64,000 nt of DNA from Prosthecobacter sp. (GTDB lineage Bacteria > Verrucomicrobiota > Verrucomicrobiia > Verrucomicrobiales > Verrucomicrobiaceae), in assembly GCF_034366625.1 (NCBI RefSeq), contig NZ_JAXMIH010000007.1, positions 1 through 64,000 on the forward strand, in the 5' to 3' direction. This document shows, piece after piece, positions 42,564 to 50,393 of the stretch; position 1 is the stretch's first letter; every line of letters begins with the position of its first letter. The translations under genes and the position numbers were made by a program. The notes under the pieces were generated by a model that made no database searches, was not told the origin of the DNA, and saw only the letters and a list, made by a program, of their open reading frames with translations.

Positions 42564-44243
42564 ATGAAGCGCTACTCCCTCGGCATCGACTACGGCACCA
42601 ATTCCTGCCGCTCCCTTTTGATCGACCTCGACAACGGCGCGGAGGTCGGCTCGACCGTATTCAACTACCCCAGCGGCGAGATGGGCATCCTGCTGGATGC
42701 GCGCGACCCGCATGTGGCGCGGCAGAATCCTCAGGACTACCTCGACGGCCTCGAAAGTGTCACACGCGGCGCTTTGCAGCAGGCGAAGACCAAGATCGCT
42801 GGATTCGATGCCTCGTATGTTGTTGGCATCGGCATCGACACCACGGGCTCCACGCCCATTCCCGTGAACCAGGACGGCACGCCGCTCGGTTTGCTGCCTG
42901 AATGGAAGAACAACCTCAACGCGATGGTCTGGCTGTGGAAAGACCACACCGGCCATGCCGAGGCGGCAGAGATCACCAAGCTCGGCAGCGAGATGCGACC
43001 GAACATCATGGCGAAGTGCGGCGGCATTTACTCCAGCGAGTGGTTCTGGAGCAAAATCCTCCGCCTCAGCCGCGTGGACGCGAAGGTCTTCGAGGCCGCT
43101 TTCAGCTTCGTCGAGCACTGCGACTGGATTCCCGCCGTTTTGACCGGCAACACCGATCCGCTCACGCTCAAGCGCAGCGTTTGCGCTGCCGGGCACAAAG
43201 CGATGTTCAGCGCCGAATGGGGCGGCCTGCCGGACAAAGAATTCCTCGCCAAGCTCGATCCGAAGCTCGCCGATCTGCGTGATCGACTCTATTCCGAGGC
43301 CCACACCGCTGATACGAAGGCCGGTGGTCTCTGCATCGAATGGGCGAAGCGTCTCGGGCTCAAAGAAGGCACGGCGATCTGTGTCGGTGCCTTCGATGCG
43401 CACACCGGCGCTGTCGGCGCGGGCATCAAAGAGGGCACGCTGGTCAAAATTCTCGGCACGAGCACCTGCGATCTGATGATTTCACCCACCAGCAAGCCGC
43501 TGGCGGACATCCCCGGCGTGTGCGGCATCGTGAATGGCAGCGTGTTGCCCGGCTACTACGGCATCGAGGCCGGTCAGAGCGCCGTGGGCGATCTTTTCCT
43601 CTGGCTCGTCAATCACCTCGTGCCCGACAGCTACGGCAAGACCGTGGGCGAGAAGTTTGTGGCCATGGAAAAGGCCATGGAAGGCCAGAAGCCCGGCGCG
43701 ACGGGCCTGCTCGCGCTCGATTGGAACAACGGCAACCGCACCATCCTCGTCGATGTGCGCCTCACCGGTCTGCTGCTCGGCCAGACGCTGCACACCGAGG
43801 CGCACGAGATCTACCGCGCCTACATCGAGGCCACGGCGTTCGGAGCGCTCACCATCATCAAACGCGTCGAGGAATACGGCGTGAAGGTCGAGGAAGTCGT
43901 CAATACCGGCGGCCTCTCCATCAAGAATGCCACGCTCATGCAGATCTACGCCGACATCATCGGCAAGCCCATGAAAGTCAGCCAGAGCGAGCAAACCTGC
44001 GCCCTCGGTGCCGCCATCTTCGGTGCCGTCGCCGCCGGAGCCGGCACCTGGCAGGAGCTCCAATCCAAAGTCACCGCCATCCGTGAGAAGGTGTATCACC
44101 CGATCCCCGAGAACGTCGCTGTTTATCGTGAGCTTTATGCGCTGTATCGTGACGTGCATGACGCCTTCGGCGTGGCCGACTGGAGCGGCAAGCTCAGCCA
44201 TGTGATGAAGCAGCTTCTCGACATCCGGGCGCGGCAGAGCTGA
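42564..44243 (+). CDS. araB: ribulokinase AraB
   Basis: A FGGY-family sugar kinase of 559 residues, close to the length of E. coli AraB (566). The opening YSLGIDYGTNSCRSLLIDL, the GIGIDTTGSTPIPVNQDG-type segment, the long WKDHT...A..IT motif and the catalytic aspartate region VGAFDAHTGAVGAG all match ribulokinase rather than xylulokinase or glycerol kinase. It phosphorylates L-ribulose at C5 in arabinose catabolism (AraB also accepts D-ribulose and ribitol). araA, araD and an arabinose transporter are not adjacent, so the gene is an isolated member of the pathway or acts with genes elsewhere. Confidence 0.93.
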   Translation: MKRYSLGIDYGTNSCRSLLIDLDNGAEVGSTVFNYPSGEMGILLDARDPHVARQNPQDYLDGLESVTRGALQQAKTKIAGFDASYVVGIGIDTTGSTPIPVNQDGTPLGLLPEWKNNLNAMVWLWKDHTGHAEAAEITKLGSEMRPNIMAKCGGIYSSEWFWSKILRLSRVDAKVFEAAFSFVEHCDWIPAVLTGNTDPLTLKRSVCAAGHKAMFSAEWGGLPDKEFLAKLDPKLADLRDRLYSEAHTADTKAGGLCIEWAKRLGLKEGTAICVGAFDAHTGAVGAGIKEGTLVKILGTSTCDLMISPTSKPLADIPGVCGIVNGSVLPGYYGIEAGQSAVGDLFLWLVNHLVPDSYGKTVGEKFVAMEKAMEGQKPGATGLLALDWNNGNRTILVDVRLTGLLLGQTLHTEAHEIYRAYIEATAFGALTIIKRVEEYGVKVEEVVNTGGLSIKNATLMQIYADIIGKPMKVSQSEQTCALGAAIFGAVAAGAGTWQELQSKVTAIREKVYHPIPENVAVYRELYALYRDVHDAFGVADWSGKLSHVMKQLLDIRARQS

Positions 44244-44244
44244 C

Positions 44245-44331
44245 GGAGCGCGAGTATTTTACTCGCCACGCATTCCTACCGCCTTCGCCCACCAACAAAG
44301 TGGCGAGTGGTCTTCGACACACTCGCGCTCC
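44245..44331. repeat. nested palindromic intergenic element
   Basis: Outer arms GGAGCGCGAGT (44245-44255) and ACTCGCGCTCC (44321-44331) are perfect reverse complements, and inner arms ACTCGCCAC (44261-44269) and GTGGCGAGT (44300-44308) are also perfect, giving a two-level stem. Left outer and right inner arms share the word GCGAGT, as do their mates. It fills the gap between araB and the PQQ-like gene and may be a mobile intergenic palindrome or a terminator. Confidence 0.7.
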
Positions 44332-44376
44332 AACTCTCGCAAGCTCCACCCGCCTTCCCCCGTTCTGCTTCACTCC

Positions 44377-45681
44377 ATGATCTCCTCTCGCGTCCTTCTC
44401 TCTCTGCTCCTCTCCCTCAGCACTCCGCTCTTCGCAGAAGACTGGCCCCAGTGGCGCGGGCCTCGACTCGACGGCACATCTCAAGACACCGGCTTTCCGA
44501 TTTCGACTGAAGGCAATGTGACATGGAAGGCCGAACTGCCCGGCAGCGGGCATGCGTCGCCGATTGTGTGGCAGGATCGTATCTTCATCGTTTCTGCGGT
44601 GGCAGAAACGGAGCAGCGGGTGCTGATCTGCCTCGATCGTGCGTCGGGCAAAACGCTCTGGCAGTCGAACGTGGTCAAAGCGCCCATCGAGAGCATCCAC
44701 CGCCTCAACAGCCAGGCTTCCAGCACGCCAGCGACGGATGGACAGAGCATCTTCACCGCCTTCCTCGACAACACCGAGACCGACGCCACGCGTGCGGCGA
44801 ATAACGGACGCGTTATTGGCAAAGGCGAGGTGCCGAAGGGCACGGTCGTCATCTCCGCGCATGATTTCAGCGGCAAACAGATCTGGCAGGTGCGCCCGGG
44901 CCTGTTCTCCAGCAAGCACGGCTTCTGCTCCAGCCCCGTCGTGTTTGAAGACAAGGTCATCGTGAACTGCGACCACGACGGCGACGGTTACATCGTTGCT
45001 CTGGCCAAAACCGACGGTAAAGAACTGTGGCGCATCGAGCGGCCGAACCACACGCGCAGCTACTGCGTGCCGCTCATTCGCGACATCGGCGGGCGCACGC
45101 AGATGGTGCTCAGTGGCACGCTGTGCGTCACCAGCTACGATCCGCGCACCGGCAAGCTGCTGTGGATCATCGACGGCCCCACCGAGCAGTTCGTCGCCTC
45201 GCTCGTCTTCAGCGATCAAACCGGCCTGCTCTACATGACCGGTGGTTTCCCCGAGCACCACCTCCTCGCCATCAAGCCCGACGGCAGCGGCAACGTCACC
45301 AACACGCACATCGTCTGGCGCACGAACAAAGGCGTGAGCTATGTGCCGTCGCCCATCGTTGAGGGCGGCCACTTCCTCATCGTCTCCGACTCCGGCATCG
45401 GCCACTGCTTCGATGCGAAGACCGGTGACATTCTCTGGGAAGAGCGGCTGCGCGAGCATCACGCCTCCCTCGCCAGCGCTGAAGGCCATGTCTATTTCAT
45501 CAACGACACCGGCACCCTGCGCACCGTGAAGCCCGGCAAGACCTACCAAGCCCTCGCCGAAAGCGAACTCGGCGAAAAAGTCTTCGCCTCACCGGCTCTC
45601 AGCGAAGGTCAGATCTTCATCCGTGGCGACAAGAGCCTCATCTGCCTCGGCAAACGCAGCGCGAAGACGGCGGCGAGGTAG
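44377..45681 (+). CDS. secreted PQQ-binding-like beta-propeller protein
   Basis: A 434-residue exported protein. The signal peptide runs to about residue 21 (STPLFAEDW), followed by WPQWRGPRLDGTSQDTGFP, the standard start of the PQQ-like propeller proteins of Planctomycetes and Verrucomicrobia. Repeated blade sequences end in (A/G)xxGKxLW, e.g. DRASGKTLW, TDGKELWRI, PRTGKLLWI and AKTGDILWEERL. Such proteins may be quinoprotein dehydrogenases or merely structural propellers; the quinone-binding residues of alcohol dehydrogenases are not obvious, so no enzyme activity is claimed. It stands alone after the palindrome at 44245. Confidence 0.88.
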   Translation: MISSRVLLSLLLSLSTPLFAEDWPQWRGPRLDGTSQDTGFPISTEGNVTWKAELPGSGHASPIVWQDRIFIVSAVAETEQRVLICLDRASGKTLWQSNVVKAPIESIHRLNSQASSTPATDGQSIFTAFLDNTETDATRAANNGRVIGKGEVPKGTVVISAHDFSGKQIWQVRPGLFSSKHGFCSSPVVFEDKVIVNCDHDGDGYIVALAKTDGKELWRIERPNHTRSYCVPLIRDIGGRTQMVLSGTLCVTSYDPRTGKLLWIIDGPTEQFVASLVFSDQTGLLYMTGGFPEHHLLAIKPDGSGNVTNTHIVWRTNKGVSYVPSPIVEGGHFLIVSDSGIGHCFDAKTGDILWEERLREHHASLASAEGHVYFINDTGTLRTVKPGKTYQALAESELGEKVFASPALSEGQIFIRGDKSLICLGKRSAKTAAR

Positions 45682-45685
45682 GGAA

Positions 45686-45708
45686 GTCAAGACGTCAAGC
45701 AGGTCAAG
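45686..45708. repeat. GTCAAG triplet
   Basis: Three GTCAAG hexamers at 45686, 45694 and 45703, spaced 8-9 bases, immediately after the PQQ-like gene stop. The same hexamer is clustered at 26302-26373. The remaining bases to the lipoprotein start at 45866 show no gene. Confidence 0.6.
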
Positions 45709-45865
45709 GTTTAGGAGCCTTCGTAAAGGGGGCCTGTCTGCAACAGTTCGCCGCCCTTGCAGGGTGAATGCCTCAGGATAAGTGCGTTCAGTCACGAGAT
45801 CGCCATTTTCTTCTCGTGGAATTGGCCTACAACCTGCCTGTTCTCAGACCGTATTGTCAAAACTC

Positions 45866-46465
45866 ATGACCCCTTGGACCACCCTTCTCATCGCCACCGT
45901 GTGCCTTCTCACCCTTTCGGGATGCGAGACGCCGGCGCAGCGGGCGCAGAAGGTGAAGGAGGAACGGCTGCTGCAGGTCAAGCGGCCTGCCATGGCCGAA
46001 CCCATCATCCTCGATGTGGTGGAGCTGCCGGAAGACAAGGATCCCACCATGTGGGACATCGCCCAGACCTTTCCCGCCTATGACTGGTCCATCAATGCCT
46101 TCCACCGCGATGGTCTGACGAAAGAGGAGGACGACCGCTTCCTGCTTGAAGGCGACCGGTCCCAACCCCCGATCGAGATCAAGCAGATCTCCGAGAAACC
46201 GCCGCTGAAGGTCGAACTGGCCATCGGTCCCATCCATGACGGCTTTGGTTTTCGGAAACCCAAGCTGCACTACCTCTTCAAGCGTGTGGAAGGCGGCTGG
46301 AAACGCGTGGACTGGCACGTCACCTACCACGGCCCCTCCAAGGGCGACGGCGAGGAAGAGCCGCCGCTCAGCGAGGAAGAGAACCGCGAGAAGATCGAAA
46401 AAAGCACCGGCGAGCCCTACGTGGACGAGGTCGAGGCGGCCAGTGCGGCGAGCGCGCCGATGTGA
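45866..46465 (+). CDS. lipoprotein of unknown function
   Basis: A 199-residue protein whose signal peptide ends in a lipobox, TLSGC with Cys20 as the lipidation site. After that comes a charged segment (RAQKVKEERLLQVKRP), then text without a known family: ILDVVELPEDKDPTMWDIAQTFPAYDWS and KLHYLFKRVEGGWKRVDWHVTYHG. The C-terminus is acidic (EEEPPLSEEENREK). ATG 45866 is used because translation from the upstream frame start would place the lipobox far from the N-terminus. The role is unknown; anchoring in a membrane is the only supported feature. Confidence 0.75.
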   Translation: MTPWTTLLIATVCLLTLSGCETPAQRAQKVKEERLLQVKRPAMAEPIILDVVELPEDKDPTMWDIAQTFPAYDWSINAFHRDGLTKEEDDRFLLEGDRSQPPIEIKQISEKPPLKVELAIGPIHDGFGFRKPKLHYLFKRVEGGWKRVDWHVTYHGPSKGDGEEEPPLSEEENREKIEKSTGEPYVDEVEAASAASAPM

Positions 46466-47353
46466 GCCCCTGCTGTGTTTTCGCCCCTGACGCACTCTCA
46501 GGATTCGGGAAGTGCCAGGTAGTCTCGGAATGACTGAGGGGGAACCCCGAAAAGCTCGGAGGAACTGGAAAACCCCGGGAAGGAATCCCCAAAACCTTGC
46601 AGGTTTCTGGCACCACCTTACTGGAGGTTTTCAATTCCCAACGAGGTCTTCGGAACTCCTTCCCAAGAATCCGTCCTAGCCAATGCGGAAATGGAAACAA
46701 GGCGAGCGGAAGCCAGGCGCAGGCATGCCTTTCTGCCGCAAAGGGTCTCCTTTTTCCCGCTCAGGCATGCTTATCTCCTCCTCTCCAAGTCTCCCCGTCT
46801 CCTCTTCTCCTAGTCCTTGGGATCTGCCGCTCAGCCCTTCATCAGCCATGCCAGTGCTTCCGGCAGTTCCGCCGCCCAGCAGGCGGAATCATGGCCGCCG
46901 TGGTATTCGTTCAAGTGGGTGACGTGACCGGCAGCAGTCAGCGCAGCGGACAGACGGCGCACGGAGTCGAGCTGGCTGGTTATTTGCACCAGCGGTGTGG
47001 GCGGATGGGAGACGTTGGGCGTCGTTTCGGTCGGTGTCAGTGACTGAAGCCTGTCCTGCTCACGGATTTGCCGCAGAGGGGCCAAGAGGCAAAGGGCGCG
47101 GAGAATGGGAACCTCTGCCCTCTCTGCCTCACTGCGGTGCTGGGATCGCGCTCGTAGTCGGCAAAGCGTTGCTCGTCCCCGACCTCAACGGGTCTGGTAG
47201 GAGTTCGGCCTGCACCACACGCGCTCAGGCGTGCTGGCCGTCACCAGCGCGCCTGAGTTCCAAGCCGCTGTTTATTTCGGCTCGAAATCAGAACGCCGCT
47301 ACATACAAGTAGGAGTAGAAGTAGGATTTCGCTTGGCTCGCTTGCCAACAGCC
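46466..47353. other. gene-poor region of 888 bases
   Basis: Apart from the esterase remnant at 46831-47010 I see no gene. The stretch 46500-46680 is rich in short inverted words (GGAAGGAATCCCC, CTTCCCAAGAATCC), the word CAGGCATGC occurs twice (near 46722 and 46761), and 46770-46812 is a pyrimidine-rich TCTCC-repeat tract. From 47086 to 47353 there is a run of CTCTGCC-like words and AGTAGGA repeats (near 47308-47325). Short open frames on both strands overlap one another and show no family, so none is called. Confidence 0.55.
46831..47010 (-). pseudogene. remnant of an esterase (alpha/beta hydrolase), C-terminus only
   Basis: On the minus strand about 58 residues read like the end of an esterase of the enterochelin-esterase/Fes-like group: TPLVQITSQLDSVRRLSAALTAAGH, then EYHGGHDSACWAAELPEALAWL. 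GGHD-x-x-C-W carries the catalytic histidine of that family. The frame continues upstream to 47085 without resemblance to any esterase, so the nucleophile and acid parts are gone. This looks like a decayed gene rather than a short functional protein. Confidence 0.45.
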
Positions 47354-48439
47354 TCACAGCGTTTCGCCACGCACGAGCTTCGGCATCAAACGAATCGCCT
47401 TGGGCGGCAAGGCGCCGGCTTCGGCGAGTTTTCGAGCCGCCATGCACACACTCCGTGCGAATTGCGAAGGATTTGCCGCATAGCGGGTGACGGCGGGAAC
47501 GGTGTGCTGGAGAAAGGCCTCGTCATCACGCGAGATCACCGCCACGTCCTGCGGGATGCGTTTGCCGCGCTGCATGAGAAACATCATCACGGTGAGCACA
47601 TGCACGGCGCGGGCCACCACGCACGCCGTGGGCGGCTGGGCGGAGCGCATCGCCTTGTCCAGCAGCGTGCAGAGGTGGGCTGCCGTGCCATCATGGCGGA
47701 TCACCTGCAAGTGCGGCGCGCGGCTGCCGCCCAGGGCCTCACGCAGCCCCTGCTCGCTCTGAATGTCGCCGCCGTAATCGCCCTCGGGCCGGATGAGGGC
47801 GATGCTGCGGTGGCCTTTGCCACACAGCATCCCGCCCGCGTGGCGGCAGGTGGCCCGGTGATCGGCATCGACGGAGGGCAGGCTGATCCCCGGCGCGCAT
47901 GATCCCACCACCAGGCAGGGGAGTTGGCGGCGCATGAACCAGCTCTGCACCGGCTCCAGCGCGCCAAACAGCAGCCAGGCCGCTGCAGGCGAGCGTGTGG
48001 TGAGCGCCTCCAGCGCACGGGCTGGCTTGGAGGAAAAGCACGCGGTGCTCACATGAATCTCGAAACTGAAACCGATGCGGGAAAGCTGATCGCGCAGCTC
48101 ATCCACCATCACCACGGACGAGGGGGACATCTCCAGCAGCGGGCGTGGCGAGATGGCGGCGATCACCTGGGAATGCGCCGCCTTGGTCACCTGGGAGGTC
48201 AGCTTGATGCGCCGCCGCTGCCTCTCCGTCACCTCCAGGCTGCCATCGTGCTGGAGCTCCTGCAGCGCCGCGCGCAGCGTGTGGCGGCTCACCTGCAAAC
48301 GGGCGCACAGCTCGCGCTCTCCTGGCAGATGCCCGTGCCAGTGCCCGGCCTGCATCGACTCGCGCAGGCTCTGCGCCGTCTGGGTCACCAGCGAAACACG
48401 TTGTGGCAGCCGGGGTGCCGTGGAGGGATTTTTTTTCAT
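47354..48439 (-). CDS. GntR-type winged-helix regulator with LacI-like ligand-binding domain
   Basis: A 361-residue regulator from ATG 48439. The N-terminus is a GntR-class winged helix (about 20-85: LRESMQAGHWHGHLPGERELCARLQVSRHTLRAALQELQHDGSLE), and the rest is a LacI/periplasmic-binding-protein-like sensor (about 110-360; LPSVDADHRATCRHAGGMLCGKGHRSIALIRPEGDY, DVAVISRDDEAFL). This domain pairing (as in AraR and many Verrucomicrobia regulators) senses sugars. It is divergent from the long carbohydrate operon starting at 48504, and its start codon overlaps a good palindrome. A longer frame to 48523 would run past the RraA start and is rejected. The sugar is unknown. Confidence 0.85.
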   Translation of the reverse strand: MKKNPSTAPRLPQRVSLVTQTAQSLRESMQAGHWHGHLPGERELCARLQVSRHTLRAALQELQHDGSLEVTERQRRRIKLTSQVTKAAHSQVIAAISPRPLLEMSPSSVVMVDELRDQLSRIGFSFEIHVSTACFSSKPARALEALTTRSPAAAWLLFGALEPVQSWFMRRQLPCLVVGSCAPGISLPSVDADHRATCRHAGGMLCGKGHRSIALIRPEGDYGGDIQSEQGLREALGGSRAPHLQVIRHDGTAAHLCTLLDKAMRSAQPPTACVVARAVHVLTVMMFLMQRGKRIPQDVAVISRDDEAFLQHTVPAVTRYAANPSQFARSVCMAARKLAEAGALPPKAIRLMPKLVRGETL

Positions 48440-48461
48440 CTGGTGCATTGAACGAACCAGA
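48439..48461. promoter_or_regulatory. candidate operator of the GntR/LacI-type regulator
   Basis: TCTGGT (48439-48444) and ACCAGA (48456-48461) are an exact inverted repeat with an 11-base centre that itself has symmetric TT-n-AA. The 23-bp palindrome starts on the regulator's first codon and ends 42 bases before the RraA-like start, a position suited to repressing both directions. Confidence 0.5.
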
Positions 48462-48503
48462 AGCATAACCTTGTGGGGAATCGTTTCAATTCCCTCTTTC
48501 CCC

Positions 48504-49265
48504 ATGTCCCCCAACGCGCGCATCCTCCCGCACAGCGACCTGCTTCAACTCAAGCGCTGGAACACCCCGACGATCTACAACGGCTGGGAGCAGATCACGA
48601 AGCACAACCCCGGAGCAGATGTCTTCAACATCGAGGAGACCCGCGACTTCATGCCGCAGATGGGGCCGATGGTGGGTTACGCGGTCACCTTGGTGATCGA
48701 GCCCGGTAACGCAACGCATCGAAAAACCAATCCCAGCGCTGGGGAAGAATACCGCCGCTACATCGCCAGCATTCCCGGTCCCAAGATCATCGTCGTCCAG
48801 GATCTCGACAAACCACGCGTCCTTGGCTCCGCCTGGGGAGAGGTCAGCGCCAACATGTTCCGCGCCCTCGGCTGCGTCGGCACCATCACCGACGGTGCCA
48901 TCCGCGATCTCGATGAAATGACCAACGCCGGCTTCAAAGCGCTCGCGCGCCGTCTCTGCGTTGGTCATGCGCATGTGCATCCCGTGCGCTGGAACTGCGA
49001 GGTCGAGGTCTTTGGCCGCAAAGTCAGTCCCGGCGATCTCATTCATGCCGACAAGCACGGCTTCATGGTCATCCCACCCGAAGATCAGTCGAGATTGCTC
49101 GAAGCCGCTCGCTTCATGGACTCGAACGAATGCACCACCGTCATCCCCGCCGCCCGCGACAGCGCAGGCCGCAGCACAGACGAATTCCTCGCCAACCTCG
49201 AAGCCTCCATCACTCAGTTCAGCGCCAACGTGAAAGCCAAGTTCAGCCGCGAAGGCGAGTGGTAG
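48504..49265 (+). CDS. RraA-family aldolase/decarboxylase-like protein
   Basis: A 253-residue protein of the RraA superfamily. The motif VLGSAWGEVSANMFRALGCVGTITDGAIRDLDEM matches the G-E...A...G..G.VTDG..RD signature that in the family binds metal and the 4-carboxy-4-hydroxy-2-oxoadipate or HMG substrate; VFGRKVSPGDLIHADKHGFMVIP is the second hallmark. Members act as pyruvate-releasing aldolases, oxaloacetate decarboxylases or (RraA) inhibitors of RNase E. It is about 90 residues longer than RraA, with an N-terminal extension (about 1-80) that contains ETRDFMPQMGPMVGYAVT. As the first gene of a carbohydrate operon beside an HpaI-type aldolase, an enzyme role is likelier than RNase regulation. 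Confidence 0.85.
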   Translation: MSPNARILPHSDLLQLKRWNTPTIYNGWEQITKHNPGADVFNIEETRDFMPQMGPMVGYAVTLVIEPGNATHRKTNPSAGEEYRRYIASIPGPKIIVVQDLDKPRVLGSAWGEVSANMFRALGCVGTITDGAIRDLDEMTNAGFKALARRLCVGHAHVHPVRWNCEVEVFGRKVSPGDLIHADKHGFMVIPPEDQSRLLEAARFMDSNECTTVIPAARDSAGRSTDEFLANLEASITQFSANVKAKFSREGEW

Positions 49266-49278
49266 CCCGATCAACCTC

Positions 49279-50388
49279 ATGCACCTCATCCTTCCAATTC
49301 TTCTCATCACTCTCACGCTGTCGGCTGCATCTGCCGAGAGCATCATCACGCTCAATGTCGATCCGACGCCTGAGCATCCGCGCAACTCCGAAGGCTCCTT
49401 CGCCACGCTCGCCTCCGGGCGCATCCTCTTCATCTACTCGCAGTTCTACGGCGGCAATGGCGATGAGAGCCCCGCGCGTCTCGTGCGCATCCACTCCGAC
49501 GATCAAGGCCGCACCTGGAGCGCACCCGTCACCGTCGTGGAAAACACCGCCGGCAACAACGTGATGAGCGTCTCGCTCCTGCGCCTCGCCAGTGGCAAAC
49601 TGGCGATGTTTTACTGCATCAAGAACAGTTGGATCGACTGCCGCCCACACATGCGCCTCTCCACCGACGACGGCGCGACATGGACCGAGCCCAAGCTCAT
49701 CCAGCAAGCCCCTGGCTACTTCGTTTTGAACAACGATCGCGTCATCCAGACCAGCAAAGGCCGCCTCATCGTCCCGCTCGCCTTCCACCGCTCACGCGGC
49801 ACCGATCCGCACACCAGCAAATCGTGGGACGCACGCGCCATCGACACCTGGCTCTACTCCGACGACGAAGGCACCACCTGGACCGAATCTTCAAGCTGGT
49901 GGGCCATACCCGTGCGCAGCGGCAGCGGCTTGCAGGAGCCCGGTGTCGTCGAACTCGCCGATGGCTCGATCTTCTCCTGGTGCCGCACCGATCAGGGCGC
50001 TCAATACGGCTTCCGCTCCACCGATGCGGGCAAAACCTTTTCACCGCCCGAGCCCACCGAGCTGAAATCCCCCAACGGCCCCGCCAGCATCAAGCGCCTT
50101 CCCGGCAGCAGCAACCTCCTCGCCATCTACAACGACCACTCCGGCATGTTCCCGTTCCCGCCGAAGAAGCGCAATCCCTTCGTCGCCGCCATCTCCACGG
50201 ACGGCGGCAAAACCTGGCCGCAGCGCAAGCTCATCGAAGGCGATCCCGACGGCCTCTACCACTACACCGCCATCCATTTCGTAGGCGATGCCATGCTCAT
50301 CGGCTATTGCGCGGGCGACAGCAAAGTCGGCGCATTGAATCGTTTGCGCATCCGCCGCATCACCCTCGACTGGCTGAAGCAGCCCTGA
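49279..50388 (+). CDS. secreted BNR-repeat exo-alpha-sialidase-like protein
   Basis: A 369-residue exported six-bladed-propeller protein of the sialidase superfamily. The signal peptide is about 1-19. Asp-box repeats are seen as RIHSDDQGRTWSAP, RLSTDDGATWTEP, YSDDEGTTWTES, RSTDAGKTF and ISTDGGKTWPQ. The loop RNSEGSFATLASGRILFIYSQ opens the propeller. True sialidases need an arginine triad and a Tyr/Glu nucleophile pair; I cannot assign these with confidence, so the enzyme could be another glycan hydrolase or binding protein. It lies 14 bases after the RraA-like gene and 6 bases before the SGNH gene, clearly in one operon. Confidence 0.85.
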   Translation: MHLILPILLITLTLSAASAESIITLNVDPTPEHPRNSEGSFATLASGRILFIYSQFYGGNGDESPARLVRIHSDDQGRTWSAPVTVVENTAGNNVMSVSLLRLASGKLAMFYCIKNSWIDCRPHMRLSTDDGATWTEPKLIQQAPGYFVLNNDRVIQTSKGRLIVPLAFHRSRGTDPHTSKSWDARAIDTWLYSDDEGTTWTESSSWWAIPVRSGSGLQEPGVVELADGSIFSWCRTDQGAQYGFRSTDAGKTFSPPEPTELKSPNGPASIKRLPGSSNLLAIYNDHSGMFPFPPKKRNPFVAAISTDGGKTWPQRKLIEGDPDGLYHYTAIHFVGDAMLIGYCAGDSKVGALNRLRIRRITLDWLKQP

Positions 50389-50393
50389 TCATC

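Noticed and set aside
44194..45549. 451-codon minus-strand frame
   Set aside because: Antisense to the PQQ-like propeller gene with a clean signal peptide and repeats on the plus strand.
46597..47043. plus-strand 148-codon frame in the gene-poor gap
   Set aside because: Antisense to the esterase remnant, begins in pyrimidine-rich low-complexity sequence, and has no family or start signal.
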